From Stercorarius parasiticus (lineage: Eukaryota > Chordata > Aves > Charadriiformes > Stercorariidae): DNA of 64,000 nt. Location: the NCBI GenBank assembly GCA_013396915.1, contig VWZL01005133.1, positions 110,730-174,729 on the forward strand. The letters run 5' to 3'. The notes beneath the pieces are model-generated. The model had not been told where the DNA came from. It saw nothing but the letters and a program-made list of their open reading frames with translations, and searched no databases. The position numbers and the translations under genes were made by a program. Positions 50,901 to 63,320 of this stretch are shown here, piece by piece (the first letter of the stretch is position 1; every line of letters begins with the position of its first letter).

Positions 50901-53900
50901 GGATGTGGTGTGTCACAGGGGTCTGCTGAGGGTGCTGCTGTCCTGGGGGGAAGGAAAATGTAGTATCTCGTAGAATCATAGAGCGGTTTGGGTTGGAAGA
51001 GACCTTAAAGATCATCTAGTTCCAACCCCCTGCCCTGGGCAGGGACACCTCCCACTAGACCAGGTTGCTCAAAGCCCCGTCCAGCCTGGCCTTGAACACC
51101 TCCAGGGATGGGGCAGTGTCACGGGCATCCACGTGAGGATTTGCAGAAGGCTTTGCAGGAGGGAGCCTTTAACATCTCGGCTGCCGTTCTTTCTCAGCCT
51201 GCATTTAGCAGCATTAGTTAAGAGATCCTGAGAAAAAAACAGCCTGGGCTTTGCCTGCGTGACACCCCCCGGAAGAGTCTTCCTCTCCCCCTCGCTCTGC
51301 GCCCAGCAGCAGCGCTGCCCTTCTCAGCTAAAAACCTCCCGAAGTCACACAAGGTAGAAAGGCAGAACACCCTGGGGTCATTTGGAGAGGGCAGGGTTGT
51401 TCCCTTCCATGGGCAATGTTCCCCTGGGAGCCGGTCGTGTGTCGGTCATGCACGAGGTGTCGGAGCTGCTGATGGGAGCTGCACCGGGCTGGGGAGGGCA
51501 GGCAGATAACCCGCCACGGAGAGAGCTGGCCGGGGGACGCAGATCTGCACTTGCATTTCAGGGAGGGTGAACTCCTGAAGTTGTTAGGAAAGCACCTGGG
51601 ACAACAGTGCAGGGGAAGGTCAGGTTTGGCAGAGCTTGCACACACCCAAATATTGAATAGATGGGTTCGAAAAGCCCTAGACTGGTCTATAAAAATGCTA
51701 CAGCTCAAGAAGCACAGGGAGCTGGGTGGGATTTCAATGAAAAGTCCGTGTCTGATTCTAAAAAGTGAATTAGGAGTGTCATTTTTCTTTCTCCGAAGTC
51801 ATTCAGTGGTTTGGGAGCCTTCTTCCCACTTGTGGCGATGTCCAAGCTCTCAAGGGCAAAACTGCCATAGTGACACGAGTCCACCACATGGGACATTCAC
51901 AAACCCCAAACTCAGGGGCTGCAGCCCTCTCAGGCTTTGGGCTAACAGAAAGGGACAGCCAGGAATGAACCTTCAAGTATTCCCTGCACATCAGCGCTCA
52001 GTTTGAGGGCAAATTCCCCAAATTCCACTCACCATGTCACTGTCACACCCCGTAGCCCTGAAGCCCCTTGTTACCCATGTTGCCCGCATGGCTGCTGCAT
52101 AGCGTGCACCAGGCTTCAGGTCTCGCCGCAGTGACACCCCAACACACATAACCCCCCGTGGGACCCCGTCCCCCCGCATTCACCCCGCGGAGCCTCCCCT
52201 GCACATCACGTCTAACCCCTCAAAAGGGGAGGGCAGGGTTGGGGGGTGCAGAGGTGAATATCTATCACCCCGTCTCTCCTGTTTGAAGCTCTTCCACGGC
52301 ATATAAACAATTCAATATTCATTAGAGCAGGAGCTGGAAGCCTGCTCCCCCCACAAGTGCCCCGATCACCAAGCGAGCAAGTCAGTTCATCTTTTTTTCC
52401 CCTCTCTTGCTGTGGGCTAGCGAGTAATTATTTACACTGAGCAGAAGAGCCTCACAAGGAGAGCTTGACCCCAAGAGATCCTCCCTCGGGGAGAAGGGAG
52501 ACCTGGCTTTAAATCTCTCTTTCGGATCAGACAGCAGCAGCAGCATATTAATTCTCACCACCGTGTCTCAGGGGAGGGCTGCAGCTGCTGGGACATTGGA
52601 TAAATCGATCTTGGCTTAGGCATCTCATACCAGGAATCCCAAATGATGGGAAATATTCCTTCGCAGCCTGGAAAGAGGCTTTGAAACACCCTGCATTTCC
52701 CTTTGGCTCCCCAGGCAGCCCAGCAGCTCTCCTGGAGGGTGCTGGTGGTGTGTCATGTAATATATACGTTGTCACGGCAGGTAGTGCTGCCATCTACCAG
52801 TTTATGGAACACGACTGTCACATCTGCCCTGTGGGACCCCTTCCTGCGTCTTTCTAAGCGTATGTCAGGGCTGGGACCAGACAAATAACGTGACGGTTAG
52901 CTCCAAAATAGCTCTTGGCTGCCCCACATGAGAACTAGCTGGCTTAGTTCGTGGAAAGATGCACCTATTTCTGTCCGCATGGGATAAGGCATGACACCGT
53001 GACACGAGCTCCCAGTGGATCACGTGCAGGAGAGGCACGGCTGGTGTTGTGTCCTACTGTGGAAATATCATGTAAAAAGAGCAGGTTACAGAGCTCTTAG
53101 CACATTAACTTCTGCTTTGGTTTTTTTTTTTTAACAAGGACTCTTAAATGATTTACTCTTCGATAAGTTGGTGATGCATTTTTTGAGGAAATTAAGAGTG
53201 GATACAGCTACTGCTCCCAGGCTCCAGAGGTTAACATTCAGGCAGCGCAATGCGATCCCCCCTGAATTAATGCACAGCGGCTCAATGTAAATACAAGGGG
53301 TGAAGCACTAGGCTGCTTTCTCAAATATTTGGGATCTCTAGCAGTTCACCTTTTTACAGTCCATCAGAGGCACCATGGCTTCCCATGCCTGGGAAAAGTG
53401 AAAGAGAGGGAAAATGGGGAGTGCAGCTGCCCCAGCCAGCCGTCTCCCAGAAATTCATTGCTGCCATCCCAGTTGAACTGGGTGGTGTGCTTGAGAGACA
53501 CTCTACCAAAAGCCACATTTAAGATGGGGCTGGGGCTTCTTACAAGTCCAGAAGCCACTTTAGTCCCCTCCTTACCCGGAGCTTCCCAAGTCTGACATTT
53601 TCCAGCAGCAGCATGTGCACCTGTATTAGTGTCATGGGATACTGCCACCCTCTTAAAATACACATCTGTTGCCCCATGGGCCAAAAATCCCATTTGGATT
53701 CTTGCTAAGGATTGTTTTCTAGGGATTTAGAAAAAAAACCACGAATAGTTAATTTTTATAGTACTTCCTGCACATACACAAATTTCAATTAAAGACAGTT
53801 AAACTGGATACACTGTTGCCCTGTATGTCCAGTTGTGATGAACAGAAAATGTACAGGATCTAGACACTGGATAACAGGAATGATTCATAGGTAATTCAGC

Positions 53901-56900
53901 TTAGAGGAGACATTTTTAATGTTCCCCAGTGATTTGCAAATCAACTCTAACTGGCTGAGAAGTAAAAATGCGTATGATTGCCGTTACCTTCCCACCCTGA
54001 GAAGTCCTCCTGGAATTTGAAGGTTGAATTGACCTGGTTTCTTTCTTAGCTCGTGTATTGCAAGATATAAAGAATCTGTCATCAGACCTTTTCTCACCTT
54101 GCTGTCGACGAAGTGCGAGCCAGAGCCGCTTCCATGGAGCTAATGACTTCACGGGACTGACGGCAGCAGAAGTCAGAAACGTATTTGGGTCAGGAAGGGG
54201 CTGTTGGCTTTGGATGCTGCCCAGACATTTCTAAATGAGCCACATGCGACTGCATCCCCATCACCGATGCATTACAGGGAGCCTCACAGGCACCAAGGCG
54301 ATGGGGGAGATGCAGGAGTTAATACAGAATGGAAAATAGATGCAAAGCCTGCGTTAGGAAGATACCATCTCCACGCAGGCATCTTTAACACCTTAAATGG
54401 GTGGTGGCCCCATATTCCCCATGCTGCGACAGTGGGGAAAAAACCAAACCTGACACTGCTTAAAACAAAAAAAACCCAAAAAGCTTCATAGCCAGAAACT
54501 GCATTAAGAGGATAAATGAGAATAGAGCTTCAAAACTCAGTGCGGTATCAGGGCTAAGCACGTTGGCAGATCAGCCCATGGGGTGCTCAGCAGGCTCTGC
54601 ATCGTTCTATACCAAGTATATATTGAGTTGTATGTACTGAGATAAGCTGCCATCAGCAAAACTTTTGTCTTTTGTGCACTTACAGATCAACCTCTACCCA
54701 TCTGACAGCTTGTCTGGTGGGCGCAGCCTGCTGACCACAGGTCCTTCGGCCAGCCAGTGGCACTGGGACCGCAGCACTCAGGCTGTCACCAGGCAGCCCC
54801 GCATTTATGTTAGGAGCGGGTCAGCCCATTGCTGCTGTCTGAGGAGCTGCCAGCACTTTTTCCAGCCACCGGCAGCTTACCCACGCGTTTTTTGCCAGTT
54901 AGCTTTTTTGTTTCATGTGACCCACCATCCACACACAAAGGTGGGTCACTGAGCACCTGTGATGGTTTGTCACCTTTAGTTCTGCTAATTTCCATTCCTG
55001 CTTTTCCCCAGTAGCAGCAGCGGTTGAAAGAGAAACTGTAGAGGTACAAACTAATTATCTCCAGCTCTGACATCTCTGCTGTGCATAAAGCCCCGCTCGG
55101 GCTGACGCCTAATGCATCCTCCGCCCGGGGCAGAAAGTGCCTGCTGCCCTTGGACTTCACTCTGTCCCCTTTCCCCTTGCCCTGCTTTACACCTCTGCCC
55201 TGCCAGACTGGTACTTCCAATCTTTTCCCACCCAGAAATTCTTTTGCCTGTTGGAGAGAAGCTCAGAGTTGATAAAGAACAGATGAGCTACGGGTTGGGT
55301 CCTGCTGTTAGGTTCAACTGCAATCATGGCATATTGCAGCAAACTCCTTAATTTTCCAAGTGAAACCAATCTTGACCCTGTGGGTTTGCTGCTCGTTACC
55401 ACTTTGGCTAAGAAATCGGACATGGTGAGAAGGATGTCTTCAGATGGAGGAGAGGATGGGTGTGGGGATGCATGCAGGACTGAAGATCAGTTCACAGGTC
55501 TGCTCCCAACTCCTGGCACGACCTCGAGTAATGCTGAGCTGTAAGACAGAGAGAAGAGTTCCCTACCTCGGCAGGGGGTTGTATGGGTGAAATCTTGGCA
55601 GGACTCAGTGACACCTACATGGCTGCCTGATAGGTGCTGTAAAAGTCAAGTCCCTAGATCTGATAGCACGTTTTGGAGCTCTCCTTCCCTCCCCTGCCCA
55701 GTCCTCTCAGCTGCCTAAACGTTTAGCTCTCATAGTCAGAGTATCCTTGGTCTAGTTTGTTGGTAACAACATGGTACATTTTTAAAAGTTGTCTGGGTTT
55801 TTAAATAGTTTCCCCACAATCAAAAATAGGAAGTCATGCTTTGAATTGAGTAGTTTCCCAGTTTAGATTATTTTTTCAAGAGAAAATGATGAGTCCTTCC
55901 TCCTGTCTTGCCCTGATCCCTTATTGCCCTGCTGTGCCGTCTCTCCTGGACATACCTTCAGGAAGACCGTGTTTCTTGCTGATCTCTCACTACCTGCACC
56001 AAGCCAGGTATTTTGACTTGTAAAGGCTTCCTTCTCTAAGTTAGGAACACCAGCAGCAAAGTCTTTCCTGCCCAGGCATCTTGAAATCTGGTTATTTTTG
56101 CAGGCTTAGACCAAGCATTCAAGGGAGGGCAGCAGAGCAATATCCTACACCCATGCTTTTCTTTGAAAACACGGCAGCAAAGGATTGTACTTGAGATGCC
56201 TCCGGGAGTGAGTGCCCGGCTCCTGCTGAGGGCCAGCAGGTAGCGGGACCTGGCAAGCTCAGGAGCCACGACCTCTGATGCTGGCAGGAAACCACCAGTG
56301 AGGGGACCAGTTTAAAACCCCTCTGGAGAGCAACGCTCAGAAGGAGCTGGAAATATTCAGGCAAAGTGTTGTCTCTGTGGGTGCTTGGGAGCCATGATCT
56401 CAAATGAAAACAGGGAAAGTTCTTGTCTGCAGAACAGGGACTGGGTCTTTGCTGCCTCCCCAAGTTGATAAAGGGGTCTTGACTCCCCATTTCGAAGACT
56501 TAGTCCATCATACAGCCTGATGGTCTGGCTCACAAACCAACACAGATCTCTAGGACAGAGAAGGAAAGCCATCAGGGCTGATGCTCACCTCCGACCGGAG
56601 CATTTCTGCCCCCATAATCTTGTTTCCTTGTAGATGACGGCAGTTACCTGAAGATGTCTTTGCTCTGCGCGAAGCTGCAGCTTCAATGACTTCTAACGGT
56701 GCCAACTGCTGGTCCAGAGCCACAATGCTGGTGCTTCACCCCGCCGGTCAGCAGCCTCTCGCCAGCCACGGACCGGCAGGCAGCCCAGCTGGCAGCTGCG
56801 GCTCAGGAGGAGCATTCGCGAGCTGCCTGCCGTTCCCTGCTCGGCAGGGGCTGGGGGCTGCTGCTTCGCACAGAGGCGGGAGCCCACCTCTCCGCCAAGT

Positions 56901-57449
56901 TGGCAGCATCTTCTGGGAAGATCCTGCTGAGTTTCTAATATCACACTTAACCTCCGATTAGAAAAAGAAAAACGCGGTCTGGCACGCTACTCAGGAAAGG
57001 CTTCCAGTCACGTTCTGTTCTGTCTAAGAAACACAGGAATACTCATTGCTTTCTCTGTGCTATATACACTTAGAAAATAGTGTAAAAAAAAGTATATACA
57101 GGAAAATGGCCAGGCACGAGGTCCTCTGCTAACTGTCGTGTGATTTTCTTCCGTTTAGTCCACCCTTGGATTTATCGCCTTGGTAATCAGCACTCTGCAC
57201 ACACTCACGTACGGATGGTCAAGGGCCTTCGACGAGAACCAGTACAAATTCTACCTGCCTCCAACCTACACCCTCACGCTGCTCGTCCCGTGTACTGTGA
57301 TCCTAGCAAAAGTCATCTTCAATTTGCCCTGCATCCAGCAAAGACTTCTGCGAATCAGGAGGGGCTGGGAGAAGGGAAGATACGTGAAGTTTGTTCTGCC
57401 CAGCGCAACGGGGGAATATTCAAGCGGGGAGACCTCTAGCAATGTCTAA
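47450..57449 (+). CDS. STEAP3: STEAP3 metalloreductase, complete spliced coding span (488 aa)
   Basis: STEAP3 is an endosomal ferrireductase that passes electrons from NADPH through flavin and haem b to reduce Fe3+ (and Cu2+) for uptake after transferrin endocytosis. Joining 47450-47932, 48395-48922, 50497-50661 and 57159-57449 gives 488 codons with no stop or frameshift. The protein has an NADPH-binding Rossmann domain (residues about 28-200, GSGDFA at 34-39, GSRNPKR at 56-62). Six membrane helices follow, near 208-229, 253-275, 300-318, 353-376, 390-410 and 428-447. The haem-ligand histidines are His313 (ALHAVYS) and His406 ([10 protein letters not shown]), corresponding to human His316 and His409. 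Phrases such as [38 protein letters not shown] and [16 protein letters not shown] distinguish STEAP3 from STEAP1, 2 and 4. All three coding introns are phase 0. Confidence 0.97.
47933..48394 (+). other. STEAP3: STEAP3 intron between coding exons 1 and 2
   Basis: A 462-bp phase 0 intron with GT at 47933 and AG at 48393-48394 (TTTCTGTTCGTTGCAG). No repeat is seen. Confidence 0.95.
48395..48922 (+). CDS. STEAP3: STEAP3 coding exon 2 (residues 162-337)
   Basis: This exon completes the oxidoreductase domain ([29 protein letters not shown]) and begins the ferric-reductase-like membrane domain. Helix 1 is near residues 208-229, helix 2 near 253-275 ([20 protein letters not shown]) and helix 3 near 300-318. 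The hydrophilic segment [18 protein letters not shown] between helices 2 and 3 is highly conserved in STEAP proteins. The first haem-ligand histidine is His313. The exon is 528 bp, ends in AAGCAG/GTAACG and is phase 0 at both ends. Confidence 0.97.
48923..50496 (+). other. STEAP3: STEAP3 intron between coding exons 2 and 3
   Basis: A 1574-bp phase 0 intron, donor GTAACG, acceptor TTGTCATGCCAG. No repeat or embedded gene is recognised. Confidence 0.93.
50497..50661 (+). CDS. STEAP3: STEAP3 coding exon 3 (residues 338-392)
   Basis: A 165-bp exon encoding [20 protein letters not shown], membrane helix 4 ([20 protein letters not shown]) and the [12 protein letters not shown] loop, both hallmarks of the family. 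The start of the exon (VEKKMNIW) differs from the mammalian sequence, while [12 protein letters not shown] onward is nearly invariant. The donor is TTCAG/GTAAAG. Confidence 0.96.
50662..57158 (+). other. STEAP3: STEAP3 last coding intron, 6.5 kb
   Basis: A phase 0 intron with donor GTAAAG and acceptor TTTTCTTCCGTTTAG. It holds a CR1 fragment at 50970-51120 and otherwise shows only chance ORFs up to about 150 codons, for example 50490-50963 and 51551-52006. None has a recognisable domain. Long T and A runs occur near 53121-53131 and 53734-53741. Confidence 0.92.
50970..51120 (-). mobile_element. CR1 LINE 3'-end fragment in a STEAP3 intron
   Basis: Antisense CR1 terminus: TAGAATCATAGAGCGGTTTG, GGTTGGAAGAGACCTTAAAG, CACCTCCCACTAGACCAGGT and CCAGCCTGGCCTTGAACACC. 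It is truncated at GGGATGGGGCAG, almost the same point as the copy at 38045-38206. Confidence 0.92.
57159..57449 (+). CDS. STEAP3: STEAP3 coding exon 4 with stop (residues 393-488)
   Basis: This terminal exon encodes helix 5 with the second haem-ligand His406 ([10 protein letters not shown]), the loop [20 protein letters not shown], helix 6 ([18 protein letters not shown]) and a basic cytosolic tail ([20 protein letters not shown]). It ends ETSSNV with TAA at 57447-57449. The end resembles the mammalian C-terminus (EKTSHV), which supports the stop position. Confidence 0.97.
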   Translation, partial: STLGFIALVISTLHTLTYGWSRAFDENQYKFYLPPTYTLTLLVPCTVILAKVIFNLPCIQQRLLRIRRGWEKGRYVKFVLPSATGEYSSGETSSNV

Positions 57450-57559
57450 GGGAGCCCCGGCTGTGACAGAGGATTTCAGAGCACTATCAACATTTCTATA
57501 AAGGTGTTTCTTTTTCTTAAATATATGTACGTTTTGGTATAATTGTACTGTGGGTAAAT

Positions 57560-57565
57560 AATAAA
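57560..57565 (+). terminator. STEAP3: Proximal poly(A) signal AATAAA
   Basis: A canonical AATAAA 111 bases after the stop codon, followed by a short GT/T-containing stretch (TTTGGTGACTTTAG). Confidence 0.65.
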
Positions 57566-57810
57566 ATTTGGTGACTTTAGAAAATGGATGACCATGAAAC
57601 TAGTTTAGACAGTAGTTAAATTATATTGCAGATTTGCTAGGACAGTTATTGCCTTAAAAACGGCCGTGAAAGCTGAGCTAGCAGCACTAATATACACAGG
57701 AAACTGATGGACTCTGTTAGTCAGATCAGTCACTTGAGGTGCTGGCTGGCGGCTCCCCAGACCAGTGCTTCTCGGTTGCTTCCCTAGCTGCTCTCATAAA
57801 TTTCAATGCC

Positions 57811-57830
57811 TTTTTTTTTTTTTTTTTTTT
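57811..57830. repeat. Poly(T) run of 20
   Basis: Twenty consecutive T, ordinary homopolymer. Confidence 0.95.
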
Positions 57831-58124
57831 AAATATAAAGTAGCACAGATTTTCTGTGTTTTATGACAGCAAAGATATCCTGCCTCATGAGTGTCTGGAT
57901 CAATCAAGGCAGTGAGGTTTAGAAAGATGAATTGTCTCTGGTTTTGGTCTCCTCAATGAACTCTATGAACAAGTAGAAGAGCAATATCCATGTTATGTAG
58001 CACCTACAGATTTTACTAAAAGCATCTAAACCCGACAGCAAGTCCAACTATCCCTGTTCTCTCAAATACAGACAACGCTGCTGGTCCTGTAAGCTGTGCT
58101 TGGTGCACATTTATAAGCTACAGA

Positions 58125-58130
58125 AATAAA
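58125..58130 (+). terminator. STEAP3: Distal poly(A) signal AATAAA
   Basis: A canonical AATAAA followed within 10 bases by GTGCTTTTTC, a GT/T-rich element of the kind found downstream of cleavage sites. It would define a longer STEAP3 3' UTR. Confidence 0.5.
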
Positions 58131-59296
58131 GTGCTTTTTCCAGCAGTATAAAAGCATTTGAAGAGAGAAACATCCCTAACATCACACATCTGGTCTGCAC
58201 TGCTGGCTCTGAGATGACAGCTGCTGCTGCTGCATGTTCTCTCTTTGACTAAGCCACAGTTTCAAGCAGTATTTGATGGAAATAGAGCGAAGATAATTAT
58301 CAGAAAGACCTGCTGCTTCACAGAATTACATGGAGAAAACCAAGGCCTTCCAGCTGGCCTTACATCAAACAATAGGGTGAAGCTTTTGGAAATCACCGTC
58401 ACTTGAACGTGCCCATTTACGCAGATAAAACAGCAGCTCTAAACCCATTGGTTTCACCAGCAATGATAAGATCTTTGAATGGTCTTGCAAAGGGATCATC
58501 AAGTCTTGACCACACCATGAAAATACAGCAATTCTACATTTGGGCCACAGCACTTCATTGCCTTGCACCTTAATAAGTAACTTGCTAGATTGCAAAGGAG
58601 GTATCAAATGTTCTTCTGCCTTCACACCCACTTTGGACAAGGTACAGGGCAATAAAGATTTCTGTCCTAATTTCATTTTCCACCTGTCATTTCCTATCCC
58701 TTCAAGCTCTTGCTGTTTATCAGAATAATTCTTTAGGTTTTGGACACACAAATCACCAAGTAGAGAATGGACAGCCTTCACAAAGGCTCATTTAAAAGCA
58801 AGCAATCAGGATGACACAAGAAGACTACCTCAGCAAGGTCAGATACAAGGAAATGGCTGGAATAGCCTCATTTTCCTACAGCTAAGTAAAAGACACCACT
58901 CGGTGTTCAGTATTGCTTTGAAAAATAACAGCTGTCAGCATCAAATGAGGTATGGTTTGTGGGACAAGAAAGTACTTGTTACTAGACCACAGTTAATATA
59001 AAAGGGGAGGGTGGGAGGGAATGATCAACTTTGGGACACATAAGCCCTTCTACAAGCCAACGTTGCTTCTGTGACCTGGATGATTTCTACACAGATGGAT
59101 CTTAAGAATTCCCTGTTTAGCCTCAAATAACTACAGTGAGTAATGTTCTCCAAATACTGCTCAAGCTGCCAGTGATGATATTGAGGAATTTCAGTTCTTG
59201 CCTAAGGCTTACAGTAAAGTCTCCAATCGCCACTTCTTTTCACTGAATATAAAGAGATCGGCATGAGGGAAATGCCCAGATTTCATCATCAGCTGA

Positions 59297-59318
59297 TTTT
59301 TTTTTTTTTTTTTTTTTT
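59297..59318. repeat. Poly(T) run of 22
   Basis: Uninterrupted T run, ordinary homopolymer. Confidence 0.95.
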
Positions 59319-59738
59319 GGCAACACAAAGAATGTACCATTCTTTCCCACTGCCCCTTCAGAAAACCGCAGTTATTCAGGTTTCCCCATCCATCTCCACA
59401 ACCTAGCCCAGACCAGCACCTGATCAAATCACTCACCAAGCAGACTGATTACCTGACACTATTTATTTGTGCTTGCATTGTGTGGGTTAAGTTTCCACAT
59501 GGATTTGAGACAGTTTCACCTGAGTATAATTCCACCCACTCCAGCTTAACTCATCCTTGAGTTACTGGATTCAGCAAGTTTGTTCTTTCAGTGTTCTCCA
59601 TTTCATCATCAAGCAAAGTCAACATAAAAGCACCGGTTTACACATTTTCTGAATACAATAGTGTATTCCAATGCCTCTTTTTCCCACCTAAACTTCTTTT
59701 CAGATCTTTAGGTCAGGCAAGAATTACTGCCTGGTGGC

Positions 59739-59792
59739 AAAAAAAAAAAAAANNNNNNNNNNNNNNNNNNNNNNNNNNNNNNNNNNNNNNNN
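59739..59792. repeat. Poly(A) run leading into a 40-base assembly gap
   Basis: Fourteen A are followed by N at 59753-59792, and then AAAGGG. The gap is most likely an unresolved A-rich homopolymer. Confidence 0.9.
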
Positions 59793-62700
59793 AAAGGGAT
59801 TAGGAGGCAGGTTAAGAGCATTACACAAACTTTGTCTTTAAGGGGAAAGGTGTGGTTTTATTGTGAGTTGCCGTAAAGTTAAAGACTCACCTTTCTGCCC
59901 AGCAGAAGTAAGGTTTGCACCTTTGCTTTGTTTACCTGACTTTCACACCCATGTACCCTTTCCCACTAATGGCAAAGGGACAGTTTTCATGAGCAGAAGC
60001 AGAGTTAGGGACCTGGACCTGCCTGAGGACCTGGCTCCATGCGGGACTCAGCACGGTGCTTTTCAGATGGACACAAGCCCAGATGGACAGACAAGCCAGT
60101 TCAAAATCCCCATAGCTACCGCAGCTCCACAGCATCTAAATAAAGGCTGACCAAGTGTGTCCAGGTAACGCCTGTGCCAACATACTGTCCAGCCAGTCAT
60201 CTTCCCTTTTAAAGACTGAAACCTATTCCTGTAAATGCAGAACAGCATTTCAAATGGTGCCCTCTGTAGGCGTCTGGTCCTTAAAAGCCTTAGACACAAC
60301 AGCTTGAGTAATTTCTTCTCATTCTGCAACGCTGAAAAGTAGTTTGAGGAATTTTTCGATTATCTTTCCCTACACATTTTTTGATGTGGATAGGGGGTTT
60401 AGTGAGGTTAGCTTAAAATTTAACAATTAACTGTTTTTGTACTTGGAGTTTCTCTTTCTGTATATATGTACACACACGCACATATATTATTGCATAATAT
60501 ACAGCTGGAATGTAAATTCTTTATATTTTTATTTTCTGTATTGCCTACTATGTGCCTCTGGGATATGTAAGAACCAATTGAAAAGCTGTAAGAGTAAGGC
60601 CAGTTTTAATCACTGGCATCAGTAGCTACATAAAAAATATTCTGAACAGATCTATATAATTATATCAGAACTCGTTTGGGTCTTTTTTTCCCTCCTCCCC
60701 CTAAACAATACCATTACTTTAATGGCAGTAGTAGAGGGCAGCGTGATTATCCAAAATTTAACCACTAGGAAATAAAACCTACTACAGCCAGCAGCTGGTA
60801 GAGTCTCATTATCAAGATAATAAGTAAAAATGATCATTGCTGTGATCCAGTGCAATAGAGCTTCTATTACAGAGTTCCTACGCATGTGGGAGGGCACAAG
60901 TGTGTACAGACAGACATTTCATTACAAGAGCCTAGTGATATTACACAGCAGTTGTAGCACAGGATCAAACAAGCTTAATTTGCTAAACAAAAAGTGCTGT
61001 TGATACAGAGTTCAAGGAAGAGGGAGTTACAAATGAGGGTTTATGGGGCTGGAAAGAAAAAGGGAGTTTTAATACTATCAATTTGTTCTCCATTTCTTAA
61101 GTCACTTCTTCATAGAAGTGGCATGCCAGATCAACCAACTTCTGGATCTGCAGCGTTGCATTTTAATGAGCTAATTTGTAAGTTGATTTTAATGAGTTCA
61201 TTTAAATTCCTGTGCTGAAGATTAACCTCTGCAGGTACAGTCCTCTCGCTCCTTCTGTTTTATAATACAAGGCTTTTAACAGCGCAATTGGTTTCTTGCT
61301 CTTCAGGGATTTACTTACAAAGTGATATATCAAACTACAGTTAAATCTTTAGGGGAATGCACTTGCTTCAGCACCTCTATGCAATGTATTTCCTCCAGTG
61401 TCTCCAAGATGGCCAGCGCAGCTGCATGACCCACTACAATCATCAACAAAAGTCTGGTGTTATCCTTGAGCTCAAAATTGCACACACTGAGCTAGCGGGA
61501 TCTGCAGACTGTGCCTCAGGTTTGAGGAACGAGATTTCTTAAACTAGAACAGTTTTCTTTTATCTGTTTATTATGCCTTAATAAGCAGCATCAGTTTTGC
61601 AGAAATTCTGCACGAGTTTTTTTTAGTGCAAGTCAGAACCATGCTTATTTAAAAGCTGAGCATACAGTATACAGCAGGAAGATACCATCTATGATCAGGG
61701 ACAGTTCTTGTTAGCAGAGCGTGTGCGGGACTTTGATAATCAAAGACTAAAAATAACCGTTGTGTGTGGCCAGTCAGGAGGATCACGTATTACAAGCCAT
61801 AGCATTACAGGAACCCTTCAAAGACTTAAAGTGGCACCACTGCAGTCCTCCTGGAAAGATAATCTCCTTTAGATTTAGAAACGCCAGCACTGGAGGATCC
61901 ACTACAGCTGCTGTTCAGCTGGCTAGTTTGTCTTGTTATCTGCTTCCCATATCTGATCCACAATTAGCTAGCTTCAGCTGCTGCTGCAGCATGCCAGCCT
62001 GCTGGCTTAAAGAGCTATCTACAATCAGATGTCTGCGCTTAAGCAGCTGTCTCATTCAGCTCTCTAGAAAACACAGTTGCTGTGCAAGATCCAAGCCTGC
62101 TCTCTGCAAAACCAGGTTTCTTTGATTTGGGAGGGATAGGGCAGGGGGGCAGTGTGAAGAAATGGCCACGATACTAACTGCTAGGGTATAAGGCTTTCAT
62201 TACTAGATTGCTGCTTTGACTCTAAAACCAACTGATGTCCTCTAGTTGCATGGACACAAATATATGCATAGAGCCAAAGATGTGACCTCAAGGTAGCATG
62301 AAAAACAGAGTGATACCACACCTTCCATTTTAAAAATCTCAGTTCACTGAAGAAAAGGAGCTTCCTAAATTGGCCTTAAGGAATATGTTCTCTGGGCTTC
62401 ATGTTAGAAAGCAGAATTAAATCTTCGCAAGATGTGTAATGAGAGCAGACAGCAGCAGTTCTTACAGTACTTGCTGACATTCCTGGTACACGACACTAAG
62501 TCACCTGCCAGAGAGCAGAAATGGACATACAAAGGTAAATACTTGTAGTAATCTGTCACACTGAATGTATTCGCTAGCCATTGAAGCTCCCACTCTTCTG
62601 ACTAGCTGCTTTTGGGCCAGTACAAAGGAAAGAATCCATTACTACCAGAGAGAGAGAGGATGCTAGCAAATAAAAGGTACCATCCATATCTGATAAAAAA

Positions 62701-63180
62701 ATACCATATCTACAGGAAGATGAAAGCTCTATGCCCCATGCTCTCCCCCACTGCATCACCAGCCCAAACACCCACTTCTCCTCTCAGCTGTCTGTCACAC
62801 ATGCTGTGCTTCAAGACAAGGTCTTGCTCCCCAGCGAAGCAGAACCGGGTGCTGTGCAGAAGGAAGAGAAGCAGGACCAACCGCTCCCAAACAACCTGCA
62901 GCACCATGCTGGCTGCACCCGTGCATGCAGTAGTCTTCCCCTGCAGCCAGCACAAGGCTGCACAGCTGCAATCTGCTATCCATCACCTCCGGATTGTGAA
63001 CGGTGTTTGAGGGTTACAGTGATAGTTTGGAATCAATAAGCAGTTCTCATACACAGCAAGCTGTGGTAAACCCCTAGCATGACACCAATGCTACGAGGCT
63101 AGAAGAAAGGAACTAAATAAGCAGCCCAAAACAGAAGGAAGGAAGAATTTAGGTCACCCAGGCTCTACCTGCCACTTTAC

Positions 63181-63320
63181 TGAATCACAGAATGGTTTGG
63201 GTTGGAAAGGACTTTAAAGCTTATCTAGTTCCAACCCCCCTGCCATGGGCAGGGACACCTCCCACTAGACCAGGTTGCTCAAAGCCCCATCCAGCCTGGC
63301 CTTGAACACTTCCAGGGAGT
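63181..63320 (-). mobile_element. CR1 LINE 3'-end fragment
   Basis: Antisense CR1 terminus: GAATCACAGAATGGTTTGGG, GGTTGGAAAGGACTTTAAAG, CACCTCCCACTAGACCAGGT and CCAGCCTGGCCTTGAACACT, stopping at TTCCAGGGAG. The truncation point is again about 140-150 bp from the 3' end. Confidence 0.92.

Larger units (their letters stand above)
57450..58150 (+). other. STEAP3: STEAP3 3' UTR (length uncertain)
   Basis: AT-rich sequence follows the stop directly, with two canonical AATAAA signals. Use of the first gives a UTR of about 130 bases; use of the second about 700 bases. Which site is used cannot be decided from sequence. A T20 run lies at 57811-57830 inside the longer form. Confidence 0.65.
58151..63180. 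other. AT-rich flank downstream of STEAP3, no exon recognised
   Basis: In mammals C2orf76 lies here in the opposite orientation. I looked on the minus strand for its conserved C-terminal coding end and did not find it. The DNA may therefore be intergenic, or 3' UTR or intron of that gene. Candidate minus-strand AATAAA signals (TTTATT on the + strand) occur near 59462 and 59857. The 138-codon minus-strand reading frame at 58365-58781 starts with GTG, lacks an in-frame ATG at its start and has no recognisable domain. Confidence 0.45.

Noticed and set aside
57745..57790. CAGTGC motif in the STEAP3 3' UTR as an iron-responsive element
   Set aside because: The five bases on each side of the CAGTGC do not pair, and no bulged-C stem can be drawn.
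58365..58781. 138-codon minus-strand frame as a terminal exon of C2orf76 or a new gene
   Set aside because: It begins with GTG, the nearest ATG is out of frame, and the sequence does not resemble C2orf76 or another family.
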